64,000 nt of DNA, taken from contig NC_053043.1 of assembly GCF_003473485.1 (NCBI RefSeq), forward strand, positions 31,906,576 through 31,970,575, written 5' to 3'. Numbering within the stretch: the stretch's first letter is position 1; each line of letters opens with the position of its first letter. The notes under the pieces were generated by a model. That model did no database searches, was not told where the DNA came from, and worked only from the letters and a program-made list of their open reading frames with translations. The DNA comes from Medicago truncatula (taxonomy: Eukaryota > Streptophyta > Magnoliopsida > Fabales > Fabaceae). Below are positions 11,687 through 23,998 of the stretch, piece after piece. The position numbers and the translations under genes were made by a program.

Positions 11687-13535
11687 TCACCGTTCGTCTC
11701 CTTTCCAAAAATCCTTTTGTTTTGGACCTTTAGGCCCTTCCCTTGGACCCCAATTCATCTCATAGTTAAGCCAAGGTGGCTCTCTAATTTCTGATCCCAA
11801 ATATTCAGCAGCAACTATTTCATACCCTTTAACCATATCCATCACCAAATCACTCTTACATGCATCATTCCTTATACCAAACCCTCTAACACCTTGCATA
11901 ACACACCCTGGCCTAGGAAACAATGCATGACCATGCAATGAAGAATAAAGCACAGGCCTATTACCATTTTTAAACTCAAGGTCACATGCATCAACCCATT
12001 GACCCTTGCTATGTTGTGATAAATAAACCATCCATAATTCTCCACTAAAGTTGCTTACCCTTAATGTCACATGCTCCCAGTCTCCCACATGTTCACCTTT
12101 AGTCCTCAATGGAATGTTCATGAATGCAACTTTTGCTCTTGCACCCCCATTAAATGGATAGAAAACCCACATGACTAAATCAGTGAAAGTTCCTCCAAGC
12201 ATTGGTTTTACATGAACATAAGCTTTGGAACTTTGTAAATCTCCTTTTTTGACTCTTTCTTTCGCAGCTTCATCCATAGGCAGGTCCAACCAATAGCTAG
12301 ACATACCTATGGATGAACATCCTTGAGGAAGGTTCGATCCCGTTGGTTCGATTGGACTCACATTGATGACACCATCTCTTTTTTCGCAGAGTATTGTCCC
12401 GTTTATGAAAAACCATTCCACGGAGGAAGGAAGGTACTTATCCATAGGATGCAAGTACATATATGGAGAGTAAGCCTTGATTAATGTCTCAATTTGGTGT
12501 AAATTAGGCATGGAAGAAAATTTAATAGCATTGGTATTTTTCAAACAAACAATAGGCAAAGTTTTAGAATTTTTCCTTCCACATTGAGCAAGGAAGGTTC
12601 CTACATAAACACCTTTAGCTTCAACACCTCTCTTCATTGGTCTAACATCATAAACATTGAACCTCTTGTTTTCTGTTCTCCAAAGCTTTATTGACTTGTA
12701 TTTGACACATTCATCAGTGAGGTCTGATCTAACACACATGATTTTGTCTAGTGAAGGCTTCTCTTGGGAAGTAGTAACAACATGGCCAACAACTTTGTAG
12801 CCATCAGGTGCTATTGGTAACCAAATATAACCTCGTATATCTTGTCTGTTTTGAAGAGACTTTATGTTACATACCAATTTGTAATTAAGTGGTTTTTTTA
12901 AAGCTCTATTTGTGGTTGAAGAGTTATCTTTACCTACAAGAACCCAACCATGAAGAGGTTTGTTGTTTGGTTGGCAATAGTATCCTAAAACAAAGAAGCC
13001 TTCAGATAAACCTGTTGGTTCAAAAATTGTAACTCCAAGATCATCTGGTCCACCTTCATTGGTTGTCCAAACTTTGTTGAATGTTGAAATTTGTGACACT
13101 AATAAACCACCACCAAGGTCAATGATGCCACTTGCAAATCCATCACCTTCAAATAAAATGATAAGCAAAAATAAAATCATCACAAAATAAAAATAAAAAA
13201 AATGCTAACTACATTGCTTATCTTACAATTATTAGAGAATATATATCGAATAAAGCGAATAGGTGTATAAATCTAGGAATCATTGACACCAATATCAGAC
13301 ATGACACTGACACATCGAGACCAGTGATAGTTTAAGAAAATAAAATAATTAAATATAACCACATGCGTTGGTGTCAAACACAAAATACACATTCAATCTG
13401 AAGTTTTGGTGCTAAATATGTATAAATCATGTGATTCATACCTGGTGGCAAAACTGGTATATCAGAAGGAAGCTTAAATGAGGTTTCAATGAGTGGACTT
13501 CTCTTTTTCTTGGAATTGCTATGAGAACTCAACAT
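11687..13535 (-). CDS. Vps62/DUF946 family protein, copy 1 (short C-terminus)
   Basis: Two exons, 13535-13442 and 13146-11687, phase 1, 517 residues. Exon 1 codes a Ser/Lys-rich start (MLSSHSNSKKKR) and the conserved SFKLP segment. Exon 2 codes the family body: IDLGGGLLVSQ, YIWLPIAPDGYKVVGHV, IMCVRSDLTDEC, YDVRP, YLPSSVEWFF, YVHVKPMLGGTFTDLVMW, FYPFNGG, HVGDWEHVTLRVSN and SLHGHALFP. Plant members are annotated after yeast Vps62, which was found through a vacuolar sorting screen; the molecular role in plants is unknown. Compared with the other four copies, it lacks about 45 residues before the terminal GPKGPKQK tail (no ELKNVEKLLPGKLK-type helix), and it is the most divergent. No signal peptide is visible, so a cytosolic product is inferred. 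Confidence 0.88.
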
Positions 13536-15197
13536 TGCTAAGTGTTATTGTCTAGAAAGGCTGAAGACTGAATGTTATTCAATATATATATATATGACTA
13601 TTGTTACGTAAAATTAAAAGAGGTGCACTTTGCATGAAGCATATTCTTTTCTTGTAACTTTGCTGCAAACATAGGTTTCGTAAAATGACAATAGTATTAA
13701 TATAACAGAAGAATAATCCTTGAAATATGAAAAAGTGAAGTCCTATATTAATTATCCCCTAGTTTATATATAGATAATCAAGCACCTTCCTTGCTTGGTC
13801 TTAGAGATATACTTCCAATAAGAATAATCTTCTTTTCCTTTAGAAATTTCATGACTATTCTAGATGCTGTAGATGGCGTTAACCAAATTGTATCAAATTA
13901 CAAATAACTAATAGATTGAGAAAGGAAAGTATATTTTTGAATCAAAGATAAGGTTGATTTGGTGAAAAGAGAGCTTGTAATTATTCATTTACTGCACAAC
14001 ATTGCATATTTCATCTTTTTCTTTAATTGGTTGGTACTTATTCTGTTCAAAAACATTTGTGCAAGACATTTAGAATGTTGAAAAATGCTACATATAATAT
14101 AAAACATGTAAATTGTAATAACCCCAAATATAAACATTACTTCAGTTATTGATGATTACATAAAGTTGCCTAGTATGTATGTAACTAAATGACCTTTCTG
14201 CATATGAATATATAGAAATTCCTCCAGATTATATCCTTGAACCAGAACAAATGCACCAGAGTTAATAAGAGTGTTGGTCAAGTAACTGGAAAAACAACTT
14301 TAAAAATCATTAATAAATTTAATTTAGCCTTTATAAAATAACAATCGTTTGTTTATATAATAATTGTTTTTAATAAAATTAATGAATAATGTCACAATAA
14401 TATATTATATATATATAGACTATTTTGGCTTTTTTCTGATAAAATTTTGTATATTGTAAAAGCATAAAATACTGTAAAAGCTTAAGGAAAACCTTGGCGT
14501 AACGATAAAGTTGTTGTTACAAGGTAAGTTTGTGTACAATTTGTATATTAAAAAATGACATGAAAAAAAATAAAGGATAAAATCATTGTCTAAAATTAAG
14601 TTAAAAGACGATGAATGTAATTTTAGTATTTTACGAATAACTTATAAACTATTTTCTTTTCCCCCACAAGGATAAATCACTATCTGTTGAGTCAACACCA
14701 ACAAGTTGCTCTCTTATGTTAGAGTTCAACTTAATCATTCACAATTTTCTCGTGGTCCAATTTAATTTTTGACAATTTCTTTCAAACTAGTCTCTAACCT
14801 TTTTATATTGTGACAAATTATTCCATTTGTTAGAATGAGCCGGAGCACCTGACAAGGATATGTACTAATGTGTCTTTAGTATAAAAATGTCAATGATTAA
14901 TTTGTGCATTCCTTTTTATTTGAGACTAAATTGAACGTAAAGAAAATTATGAAATTTAATGTTTACTTCGATATAATTCTACAAATCAAATCACACCCAA
15001 ATTGAACAAAATTCTCATAAGCATTTAAGAGAATTCATTTTACACCAAACACCCTCAAATGGATAGATCATAGATTGACTATGTTTGTTGGTTGACTTTG
15101 GAACAAACAATTGTGGACATAAACTCAGAATCACAAGTCCACAGCCCAAAATAATCATACAACCTAATTCAGTCTCTACTTTTCCTTGTTTGTTAAC
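13536..15197. other. Intergenic between Vps62 copy 1 and the CC-NBS-LRR pseudogene
   Basis: A divergent intergenic region. An (AT)n run at 13582-13596, about 47 bp from the ATG of the Vps62 copy, might serve as its TATA box. At about 14486-14530 the phrase CCTTGGCGTAAC followed by TAAAGTTGTTGT resembles the A-box end of a legume tRNA-derived SINE, but the rest is missing. I see no gene. Confidence 0.5.
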
Positions 15198-17688
15198 ATG
15201 GCAGATTCATTTCTCTTTGATATTGCTGATTCACTCCTTGAAAAGCTTGCTTCTTATGCTCATGAAGATCTACAAGGGATCAAAGACACTTTGTCAATTG
15301 TCAAATGTGTGTTATTGGATGCTGAAGATAAGAAAGAGCGAAACCATGGGCTGCGTGAATGGTTAAAGCAAATTCAAGACATATGCTACAATGCTGAAGA
15401 TGTGTTCGATGATGTCGAGTGTCAAAACTCGCGAAACCAACTTGTTCAAGCTTCTGGCAGCAAAAGGATGAAGGTAGGACACTTCTTTTCTTTGCCTTTT
15501 TTTCGTCTTAGGATTGCTCATCGAATTAAAGATGTTAGAGATAGATTGGATAAGGTAGTAGCTGATGGGAATAAGTTTGGTCTTGAGAGAATGGATTTTG
15601 TTGTAGAAAAGAGAGAAATGACTTATTCTCATGTTGTGCTTTAGATGTTATTGGAAGGGATAGTGAAAAGGAAGAAATTATCAAGCTCTTGATGCAACCC
15701 TGTTGTACTCACCGAGGTGAGGAGGGCAATAAAAGTCTCTGTGTTATTCCTATAGTGGGAATTGAAAATGTGGGTGTGTGTGTCATATGATTTTGACATT
15801 AGGCAGATAATTATTAAAATGATTAACTCAACTTCAACTTCAACTCAAAGACCAGTTTTGGCTCTTTCTCACCAAGAAAACATTGAACACTTTGATATTG
15901 AGCAATTAGTGAGTCGTCTTAGACATAAGCTTTCAGGTAAAAAGTTTGTACTCGTCTTAGATGATATATGGGATGATAACCGTTCAAAATGGATTGAGTT
16001 GAAAGATCTGATAAAAGTTGGTGCAGTAGAAAGCAAAATCTTAGTGACAACACGTAGTAACTTGATTGCTTCGATGATGGGAACGGTTCCCATGTATACT
16101 TTAAAAGGTCTTTCTTTGGATAATTGTTTGTCTCTCTTTGTCAAATGGGCATTTAAGGAAGGAGAAGAAGTAAAGTATCCACATCTATCGGAGATTGGAA
16201 AAGATATAGCGAAAAAATGCCGAGGGATTCCATTAGCAGTGAAAACGTTAGGAAGTTCACTCTTCTCAAAATTTGATTTAGATAAGTGGAAGTTCGTCAG
16301 GGACTCCCAAATATGGAATTTAAGGCAAAACAAAGATGATATTTTACCTGTGCTTAAGTTAAGCTATGATCAAATGCCATCCTATTTGAGACATTGTTTT
16401 GCTTATTTTTCCCTTTTTCCCAAAGATTATCTTTTTACTCTTGGTGAAATTTGTAATCTATGGGATGTATTTGGATTAGTTCAATCACCAAATGGAAGTC
16501 AAAAGCTAGAGAACATTGCAAGAGATTATATAGATGAGTTACATTCAAGATCATTTCTTCAGGATTTTGAAGACTTTGGCCAGACATGTGTTTTCAAAGT
16601 ACATGATTTGGTGCACGATCTTGCAATGTATGTAGCAAAAGACGCATTTGTGGTGGTAAACTCCTATACTCAAAATATACCTGAGCAAGCAAGACATTTA
16701 TCAATTGTTGAAAATGACTCACTTGGTCATGCTTTGTTTTCCAAGTCGAAAAGTGTGAGAACTATTTTGTGTCCCATCCAAGGAGTAGGTGTCGATAGTG
16801 AAACTCTCTTGGATTCATGGATATCAAGATACAAATACTTGCGCTATTTAGATTTAAGTGATTCTTCATTTGAGGAGCTGCCTAATTCGATTTCTAAATT
16901 GGACCTTCTTCGAGTTCTCATTCTTTCTCGCAACAGCAAAATCAGAAGACTTCCTCATTCTATATGTGAACTCCAAAATTTGCAAGAGTTGTCAGTCAGA
17001 GGATGCATGGAGCTTGAAGCATTGCCTAAAGGACTAGGGAAGCTAATCAACCTTCGACAATTGTTTATAACAACAAAGCAATCTGTTTTGTCACATGATG
17101 AATTTGCAAGCATGCACCATCTTCAAACTTTGGGTTTTCATTATTGTGACAATTTGAAGTTTTTCTTTTACGCTGCACAACAACTCGCTTCCCTTGAAAC
17201 ATTGTTTGTTCAATCATGTGGGAGCCTAGAGGTCTTACCTCTATATTTTTCCTAAATTACAAACTCTGTTAATTTCGGACTGTGAGATGTTAAATCCATG
17301 GTTATGTAATGAATGCCCAATCACAAACTTAAGCTTGATGAAACATCTGTATCTTGGGGATTTTCCAAGTCTTTTGACGTTGCCTCATTGGATTTTAGGT
17401 GCTTCAAACACATTACTTTCCTTGGTAATTAAAAATTTTCCAAACCTTAAGTCGCTCCCCGAGTGTCTATCATTCTTGACTTGTCTTAAGAGGCTTCAAA
17501 TTGTTGACTGTCCTCAACTGTTGAGTCTTCCAAATGACATGCATCACCTCATTGTCCTCAAATACTTGGGAATAGACGGTTGTCCTGAATTGTGCCGAAA
17601 ATGTCAGCCTCAATTTGGTGAGTACTGGCCCATGCTTTCTCATGTCAAACACGTTTTCATTGGAGATCCAAATGGAAAGGAAAACTGA
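15198..17688 (+). pseudogene. CC-NBS-LRR (CNL) disease-resistance pseudogene
   Basis: Start at the ATG of MADSFLFDIADSLL. An Rx-type coiled coil comes first (15198 to about 15600, with EDVFDDVEC). The NB-ARC region follows with kinase 2 (KFVLVLDDIWDD), RNBS-B (ILVTTRS), GLPL as CRGIPLAVKTLG, RNBS-D (CFAYFSLFPKDY) and MHD-like VHDLVHDLA. Then come LRRs to the natural end near 17688. The Trp after kinase 2 (LDDIW) marks the non-TIR class. Three lesions are visible: a frameshift and stop near 15640; loss of the P-loop region at about 15755-15765, where IPIVGI runs straight into MWVCVSYDF so the GGxGKT nucleotide-binding loop is gone; and a one-base frameshift near 17250 in the LRRs. Plant CNLs are intracellular immune receptors; this one cannot make a normal product. 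Confidence 0.9.
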
Positions 17689-19480
17689 AGTCGTCATCTG
17701 CCTTTAAGGTAAACAGATTGATTATTTTGTCACTTTTAAGTAAATCTTTGGGACGTATCTGTTTTCTTTGAATTTTATTAGAGCAAGGCAAAAATGACAA
17801 GAAGGAAGCTGATATAGAAAATAAGCCAGAGGTTACTTAGCGTGCAAGCTACATCTTGTAAATGTGAATTTAGTGTGCATTTGTGTTTCATTTAGCTTGT
17901 ATTAGGTTTGTTACAAGTTAGTTATGCTTAGGTGTCACTTCTAGCTTGTATATAAGCCATTACCTGTAACAGAATCTGATTCATTCAATAATAATCACAT
18001 TTCACAATCTCAGCTTTTCATGGCAATTGAGTTCTTAGAAATTTGAATAACCATGGATATTTTTAGAGTTTTAAGTATTAATATACTTACACATCCACCC
18101 AATGTATCTAACAATATGCGTAGTCTGTTTTTTCTGAAAATTTGCACCATTATTTTTCTGGGCAATCGGTTATACTACTACTGGATCTGTGTGTTTCAAA
18201 GCATGGAATGGTAGTCAAAATCATAGAAGAAAGTTGAGACTAGAAAACAGTAATTAAGAGTTGAAATATAGTTATTTTGGGATCTTATTTGCAAGGTTAT
18301 GCTAGGGTAGCTGTCATTTTCTGCATAATTACCGACTTGTTTTTAAAAATTGAATACTGATATTTAAGACTCTAAATCACATTCGTGGGACTTTCGTATC
18401 ATTTGGTGCAAGTTTACAGTTTATAGATTACTTAACAAGTTAGCTAGTGTATTTTGAATGTATCGGCTGAAAGAAAAATCTGTTTTGTTCAGATTGAGAA
18501 CATAAATTTTAGTAAAACATACTATTAGGAAAAGCTTTTTAAGTAGCATTTAGTTTCTTAAGTTTTGACATTGATAGACCAAAGATATAGAGCATGAAAA
18601 GTGACAAAAGTTCAAATTTTGATCGTTATCTGAGCCAATTGAGAAGTCTGCAAAAGATCGATTTCTAACACAGTTTTTGTGTCAACTATAGTTTCAACAA
18701 GGTGTACATCATACAAACATAAACTTTGGTAAAATATTTGGGCAGAATCTAACATGATTTGCATATTTTGAGCAGTATATCGTCAGCTAGAAGCTCACTT
18801 AACTTGTGTGAAGGATGTTTGAAAAACATATAGCCTTTTGTGGTTCTCCCATTTTTGTATAGTTGTTCTATTAAATTTAGTTTCATTAAGTTTTAAATCC
18901 ATATCTATGAATATAGGACTTAAATTTTAAGGAATTCATCTAGACTTGAATTCTGCATAATTGACTTCTTTAAGTGATATTGGACTTGTGATAAACAAGG
19001 AAATAAAATTTTGAATTTGGTCCTTAATACAATTGTAGTAATTATTACAAGTTATGAAGCCCCACAAAGACATGAGCATGATAGGGCCTAGGAATGAGAT
19101 TTTCTGCATGGAGAAATTCTGTTTGATGCATAATGCAGTGGTGTAAGTCAAATTCAAAGGACTTTAAACTAAGTTTAAAAAGTTAAATTAAAACCATTAG
19201 TCAACTGATATGATAAACACAGCTTCGAATTGGAGGTTAGGGTCTAGATCCCAATTTGGTTGTAAGAGAGCCAGAGGCTAAGCATTGCTATGTGAATTGA
19301 TGTTTACTCCAGATTTGATGTTATACTGATTTTTTTTTTTTTTTTTATTTTGGTAGTGCTTTGATGTTATACTGATTGATTAAAAACTATGTAACCTCTT
19401 ATACAATTGCACCAATAACATTATTCTTAATGAATTTTGAACTTTGTAAGAATCAATCTAACTAAAAAAGTCTACAAAAT
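17689..19480. other. Intergenic, no gene seen
   Basis: 3' flank of the CNL pseudogene followed by AT-rich DNA up to the 3' end of Vps62 copy 2. A TATATAAGCC word and a CATTCAATAATAA word near 17950-17995 could be a decayed LTR or simply a 3' UTR; I could not settle it. A poly-T run lies near 19330. Confidence 0.5.
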
Positions 19481-22400
19481 TCAAACTTCATCACCATTCC
19501 AATTACCCTTTTCCTTTGGACCTGTTGGTCCTTCCTCTCCCAGCAATTCTTTTGGTAAACCCATAATAATTTTTTCAAAAACATCTTTTAACTTCCCAGG
19601 CAATAACTTCTCAACATTCTTCAACTCATCATCTAGACTATAGTCCACATGTGGACCCCATTCCCTAAAAAAATTCAACCATGCTGGCTCTTTAACTTCA
19701 GACTCCAAATACTCAGCAGAAACCAATACATATTTTCCCATATCCATAACATTGCTACCTTTATCAGTATCATCTCTTGCACCTACTCCATTTTTCCCTA
19801 GTAGATGAAGGCCACCATGTGGATATGATGCATGACCATGCCGAGAAGCATAAACCACAGGTCTTTGTGTCGGAAAATCAAAACTGCTATTATCCATTTG
19901 AAACTCAAGTTGAGATGCATCAACCCATGAACCACCATTATGTTGAGAGAAATAGACATGCCATAACTGACCATCCAAGTTACTTACCCTTAATGTCACA
20001 TGCTCCCAATCACCAACATGTTCACCTACTTTTCCCAATTTAACATTTATAAACTTTATTTTAGCTTTTGCAGGTCCATTGAAAGGGTAAAAAACCCACA
20101 TGGCAATATCAGTGAATGTTCCTCCATACATTGGTTTCACATGTACATATGATTCTGCACTTTGTAGATTACCTTGCTTGACCCTTTCTTTGTTTGCATC
20201 ATCAACAGGTAGGTCAAGCCAATAGGCACCATCATTGTTAGGATCCTGAGGAAGGTTAGTACCATTTTGTTCTATTGGAACAGGATTTGACTCTTCACCT
20301 TTCTTGTATAGTAACGCTCCATTGGAGAAAAACCAATTGACAGAGGAAGGTAAGTATTCTTCATCAGGATGTAAGTATAGGAATGGAGAGTAAGAGTGGA
20401 GTAATGTCTCAATTTGTGTTTGATTAGGCATGATTTGTGAAATAGAATTGAGATTCTTCAAACACGAAATTGATGGAGGGTTAGTATTCCCACCATTTTG
20501 AGCAACGAAGGTGCCAACGCGAACACCGGGAGCTTTACTTCCTCTATTAATTGGTCTAACGTCGTAGAAATTTAAGTCGTTTGATCCCCAAATCCATGTA
20601 GAAGACTCACATTGCTCAGTGAGGTCTGCTCTGACACACATGACTTTGTCGGGGGAAGGTTTGTCTTGTGTTGTGGTGACAACATGGCCTACAGCATGGT
20701 AGCCATCAGGTGCTATCGGTAACCAAATATACAAAGGGGAGTCTTGATCAACCATGACGGATGCGGTGTTTGATACTAATGTGTAATCAACTGGTGGCTT
20801 TAAAGTGCCATTAGTGGTACTTCCTGAAATATCCTTTGCTGCAAGAACATATCCAAAAAGAGGTTTGTTGTTGGGTTGGCTGTAGCTGCCTAACATAGAA
20901 TATCCGTACCTCAGTCCTGTTGGTTCGTACACCGAGGCGCCTTGATCATCCGGTCCACTTTCGTAGGCGCCCCAAACTTTGCTGAATGTTGATGCTTGCA
21001 TCACATGCAGCTCACCTAGATCAATGACTGTGTTTGCGAAACTGGTACCTGTATTTTGCAATTCAACACTTGCTACAGTTAGCCTGCATTTACTATCATG
21101 TACTACAAGAGGACAGAAAATTAAAATCACATAAACAATACCTTCGCTTGAAGAAGTTTGTGCAATAGGAAGCTTGAATGTGTGGTCAATGGGGCGAGAG
21201 CGTGATCGGGATACAGATCTCTTTTTCTTTAAGACATTCTTATTCTCTGCAAACGAAAACATGATGTAAGACAATTTACATAATGTGTTAATGCAATGAG
21301 AATGAGATGATTTGCTAAAATTTTTATCAACACAAGAGAAAAACTAATGCAAAAAAAAGTACTCGTTATCAAGTGCACATAGTAGCAAAATAAAACATGC
21401 ACAAATATCAAGTCATTTATTTATTTTTGGAAATAAATATCAAGTTATTTTGTATGGACAATATTTTTTCATAAAAAACACGCCATATTTCATAAAATCG
21501 ATCTCTAGTTAAAACGAACATTTCTTTTTCTGCAGAAAGAAGTTCACACCAATAAAAAAGGATGAGGAATTAATTTAGTAAACGGGTAGCATATAAAACT
21601 TAAAATTAGAAAAACATAAACTCACTTTTGACCGCCATAGTTTTTCAATTGTGAGACTTTGACCCCTAGTTAACTCATTTTCTGACTTGTATATTACCAT
21701 ATTTTTTAATTTATTATTTAAATAAAAATATTGACTAATTCAACACACATATTTATTAAAAATAAAAAAATGGATTAATGAATATTTATTTAGTATATAC
21801 AAAATATTTTACTGCCTCCGTACCTAATTATAAAGCCCTTTTGAAAAAATAACGGGAATTAAGATAGTTGATATTTGTATTAAATATGTTTGTAATTACT
21901 ATTGTTTTCAACATTCTATTTATTGCTGATTGAAGAAAAAGATGTATGATAAATAGGGACATGTATGTAAAGAAATAATTAACGAAGTTAGAAATAAAAA
22001 AGGGGTCTTAATAAAAAGGGACAAAAAAAATTCTCAAAAGAGTCTTATAATTAGGGACGGAGGTAGTACATTATAAATATCAATATATTATATTATTTTT
22101 ATTTGCATAATTTTAAAACTATAGACCAAAACTTTAATTAAGTCAATTTTATTTTTATTCCTAAACATGAAACGAATCTTAAATTTCTAACAAAAAATGA
22201 CAATTTCATAGTTTCACTTGACAAAGGAGAAAGGAACCAGATTATTTGGATGTGTAAGTTTTAACAATGTAATAATTTGTTCCTGTGAAAAGAAAGAAAA
22301 CTATATGTACGTAATAACATGCGAGAATCTACACGTAATAGATTGAAGCTGCAACAAAATGTATGGTGCAAGTACACGTAAATTAACTTCTTAACGCATC

Positions 22401-22802
22401 ATTCATATCACCAATTAAGTTCTATACACCATTTTGTTCAACTATAATCTATTGTTACGTATGGTTTTTTCACCCAACATCCCAAATGGTATATACCCAT
22501 TTTTTCTATTTATTTTGTGGCTTTCTCCAAGAAAAACATTAAGCAAATAAATAAATATATGGTAACAATGGCACATAAGGTGTTACACGTTAGGCGCCGC
22601 CGTTGTGTTGTCTCTTTAGTTAGCTGATTGCGCGTCTTGTGCAGGTTAACCTTAATAAATAATATTTGTCGATTAAAAAAATATGGCATAGAAAAAAAGT
22701 ACCTGAAATTTGATCAGTTGGTGCAGCTGTAGGAACCCCCATTGCTTCCATTGCTATGAAGAGCACAACACAAACACAAAGAATCCCCACATTCATGCCC
22801 AT
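19481..22802 (-). CDS. Vps62/DUF946 family protein, copy 2, with signal-peptide exon
   Basis: Three exons: 22802-22703, 21246-21142 and 21048-19481, phases 1 and 1, 590 residues. Exon 1 (MGMNVGILCVCVVLFIAMEA, then MGVPTAAPTDQIS) is a hydrophobic segment with a small-residue site after AMG, typical of a cleavable signal peptide. Exon 2 (ENKNVLKKKR, SRSRPIDHTFKLP) is basic and matches the first exon of the plus-strand copy at 42109. Exon 3 holds the Vps62 body, including YIWLPIAPDGYHAVGHV, VMCVRADLTEQC, YVHVKPMYGGTFTDIAMW and GEHVGDWEHVTLRVSN. The ending is KEKGNWNGDEV. An in-frame ATG 12 bases before exon 2 (MFSFAEN) could start a shorter protein, but in copy 3 the same ATG is out of frame, which favours the spliced form. 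Secretory-pathway entry is inference. Confidence 0.85.
21815..22063. mobile_element. Stowaway-like MITE, copy 2
   Basis: Ends CCTCCGTACCTAATTATAA and TTATAATTAGGGACGGAGG, with the same internal words as the copy at 9223-9511 but shorter by about 40 bp. It lies inside intron 1 of Vps62 copy 2. TA follows the right end; the left flank has decayed. Confidence 0.8.
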
Positions 22803-22896
22803 TTCTATAATCCCCACTTGAAAGCTCTAACACTTTAGCAAAATAAGCAGAAAGTTGTAAGTGATGGTTGTTACTGCCCAATTCTCAGCTCTATCC

Positions 22897-22912
22897 TATT
22901 ATAAATATATAA
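22897..22912 (-). promoter_or_regulatory. Probable TATA box of Vps62 copy 2
   Basis: On the minus strand the sequence reads TTATATATTTATAATA, about 95 bases before the ATG at 22802. The same box, in homologous flanking sequence, lies ahead of Vps62 copy 4 at 38817-38831, which supports a shared ancestral promoter. Confidence 0.55.
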
Positions 22913-23467
22913 GTGGTTTTGTGTGATCCACTCACGGTATCTCATTATTAAATTGAGTATCCTTTGAAAAGGTATGTCACTATTTTTTTCCTCAATTCTC
23001 ATTTTCCACTTTTGGTAATGAAGATTCCTATTCTATATTTTATTTTTCTATGTTTACTCCTTTTGTCCCTTTCATTAAGCTTGAACTAATATGGACAATA
23101 CAAAATAGCATATAATAATGTAATGTGTAAGACATTACATAATGGAGTCATTGGGCTACATTGATTGTATTCTTCAGTTACGATGATGTGTTGACTGAAC
23201 AAAAAATAAGTTACGAGGATGTCGGTTTTTATGACGTAAATTTGCTTATTACTAGGTATGTAAGTTACACATATACCAAATACGGACGGAGGATACAACT
23301 GGAAGAATTGACTATGAAAGGCCATCAACATAGAAGTTTAAAAATATTATTAAATAATAATTATAGTGGTGGAATCTATGTAGTAATATACTCTTCCGAT
23401 AAATAGAAAAGAAGATTTTTTTTTATTTTTTTTCAGATTTATTCAATAAATGACGTAGTTAGTTTAT

Positions 23468-23832
23468 AGGGTTAAATGTATTTTTGGTCCCTATAAATAT
23501 ACTAATTTTTCGTTTTAGTCCCTCTACAATTTTTTTTCAACTTTTAATCCCTATAAAATTTTCAATCAATACTTTTGGTCCCTATTTTTAAGTAAATTTT
23601 TGTATTTTTTAAGGAAATTGTGCAGAAATGTATAGAATATTGTAAAAAATCACTCCCAAAAGAACTTAGAATTTTTTAACAAAACATGAATTAAATATGA
23701 ATTCTAATTTTTTTTTGGGGGGAGATCATTATAATATTATACATTTTTCTGCAAAATTTTATTTAAAAATATGAATTTTACATATGAGTTTACATTAAAC
23801 GAGGGACCAAAACCTAATTTATATTATAGTAT
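23468..23832. repeat. Legume 'GGTCCCTATAAA'-type inverted-repeat remnant
   Basis: The left end GGTTAAATGTATTTTTGGTC, followed by repeated TTTAGTCCCT and GGTCCCTAT phrases, is answered at about 23805 by an inverted GAGGGACCAAAACCTAA. This belongs to a common legume repeat style with alternating 'GTCCCT' phrases. The right end appears truncated. Confidence 0.55.
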
Positions 23833-23867
23833 AGATACATAACTTAAAAATATATATTTTTCATCAC

Positions 23868-23998
23868 CGTGAGTTTAGCCCAGTTGACAAAGATATTGCA
23901 TATTATATGAAGGGGTCGGGGTTCGAACCTCGAACACTCCACTTCTTCACATTAAAATGTGTAAGCTCTAATTACTAGAATATTTGATAAAAAAAATC
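23868..23998 (+). mobile_element. tRNA-derived SINE
   Basis: The pol III A box is seen as TTAGCCCAGTTGACAAAG and the B box as GGGTTCGAACCTC about 45 bp downstream. A SINE body (ACTCCACTTCTTCACATTAA, then GTGTAAGCTCTAATTACTAG) and a short A-rich tail near 23990 follow. About 130 bp, like legume SINEs. It is not a tRNA gene: no acceptor-stem pairing is visible and the tail is SINE-like. No target duplication found. Confidence 0.8.

Noticed and set aside
17900-18000. Solo LTR after the CNL pseudogene
   Set aside because: A TATA-like word and a CATTCAATAATAA word are suggestive, but no TG/CA ends or target duplication could be found.
19777-20043. Open frames antisense to the Vps62 bodies (also near 35021, 43523 and 36334)
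   Set aside because: Shadow frames opposite strongly conserved coding exons, without homology of their own.
19481-21274. Single-exon gene model starting inside the intron before exon 2 of Vps62 copy 2
   Set aside because: The upstream codons include the acceptor TTTGCAG; the homologous ATG in copy 3 is out of frame, and exon 1 fits in phase in all three copies.
23868-23998. tRNA gene
   Set aside because: A and B boxes are present but the body and A-rich tail are those of a SINE, and no acceptor stem is seen.
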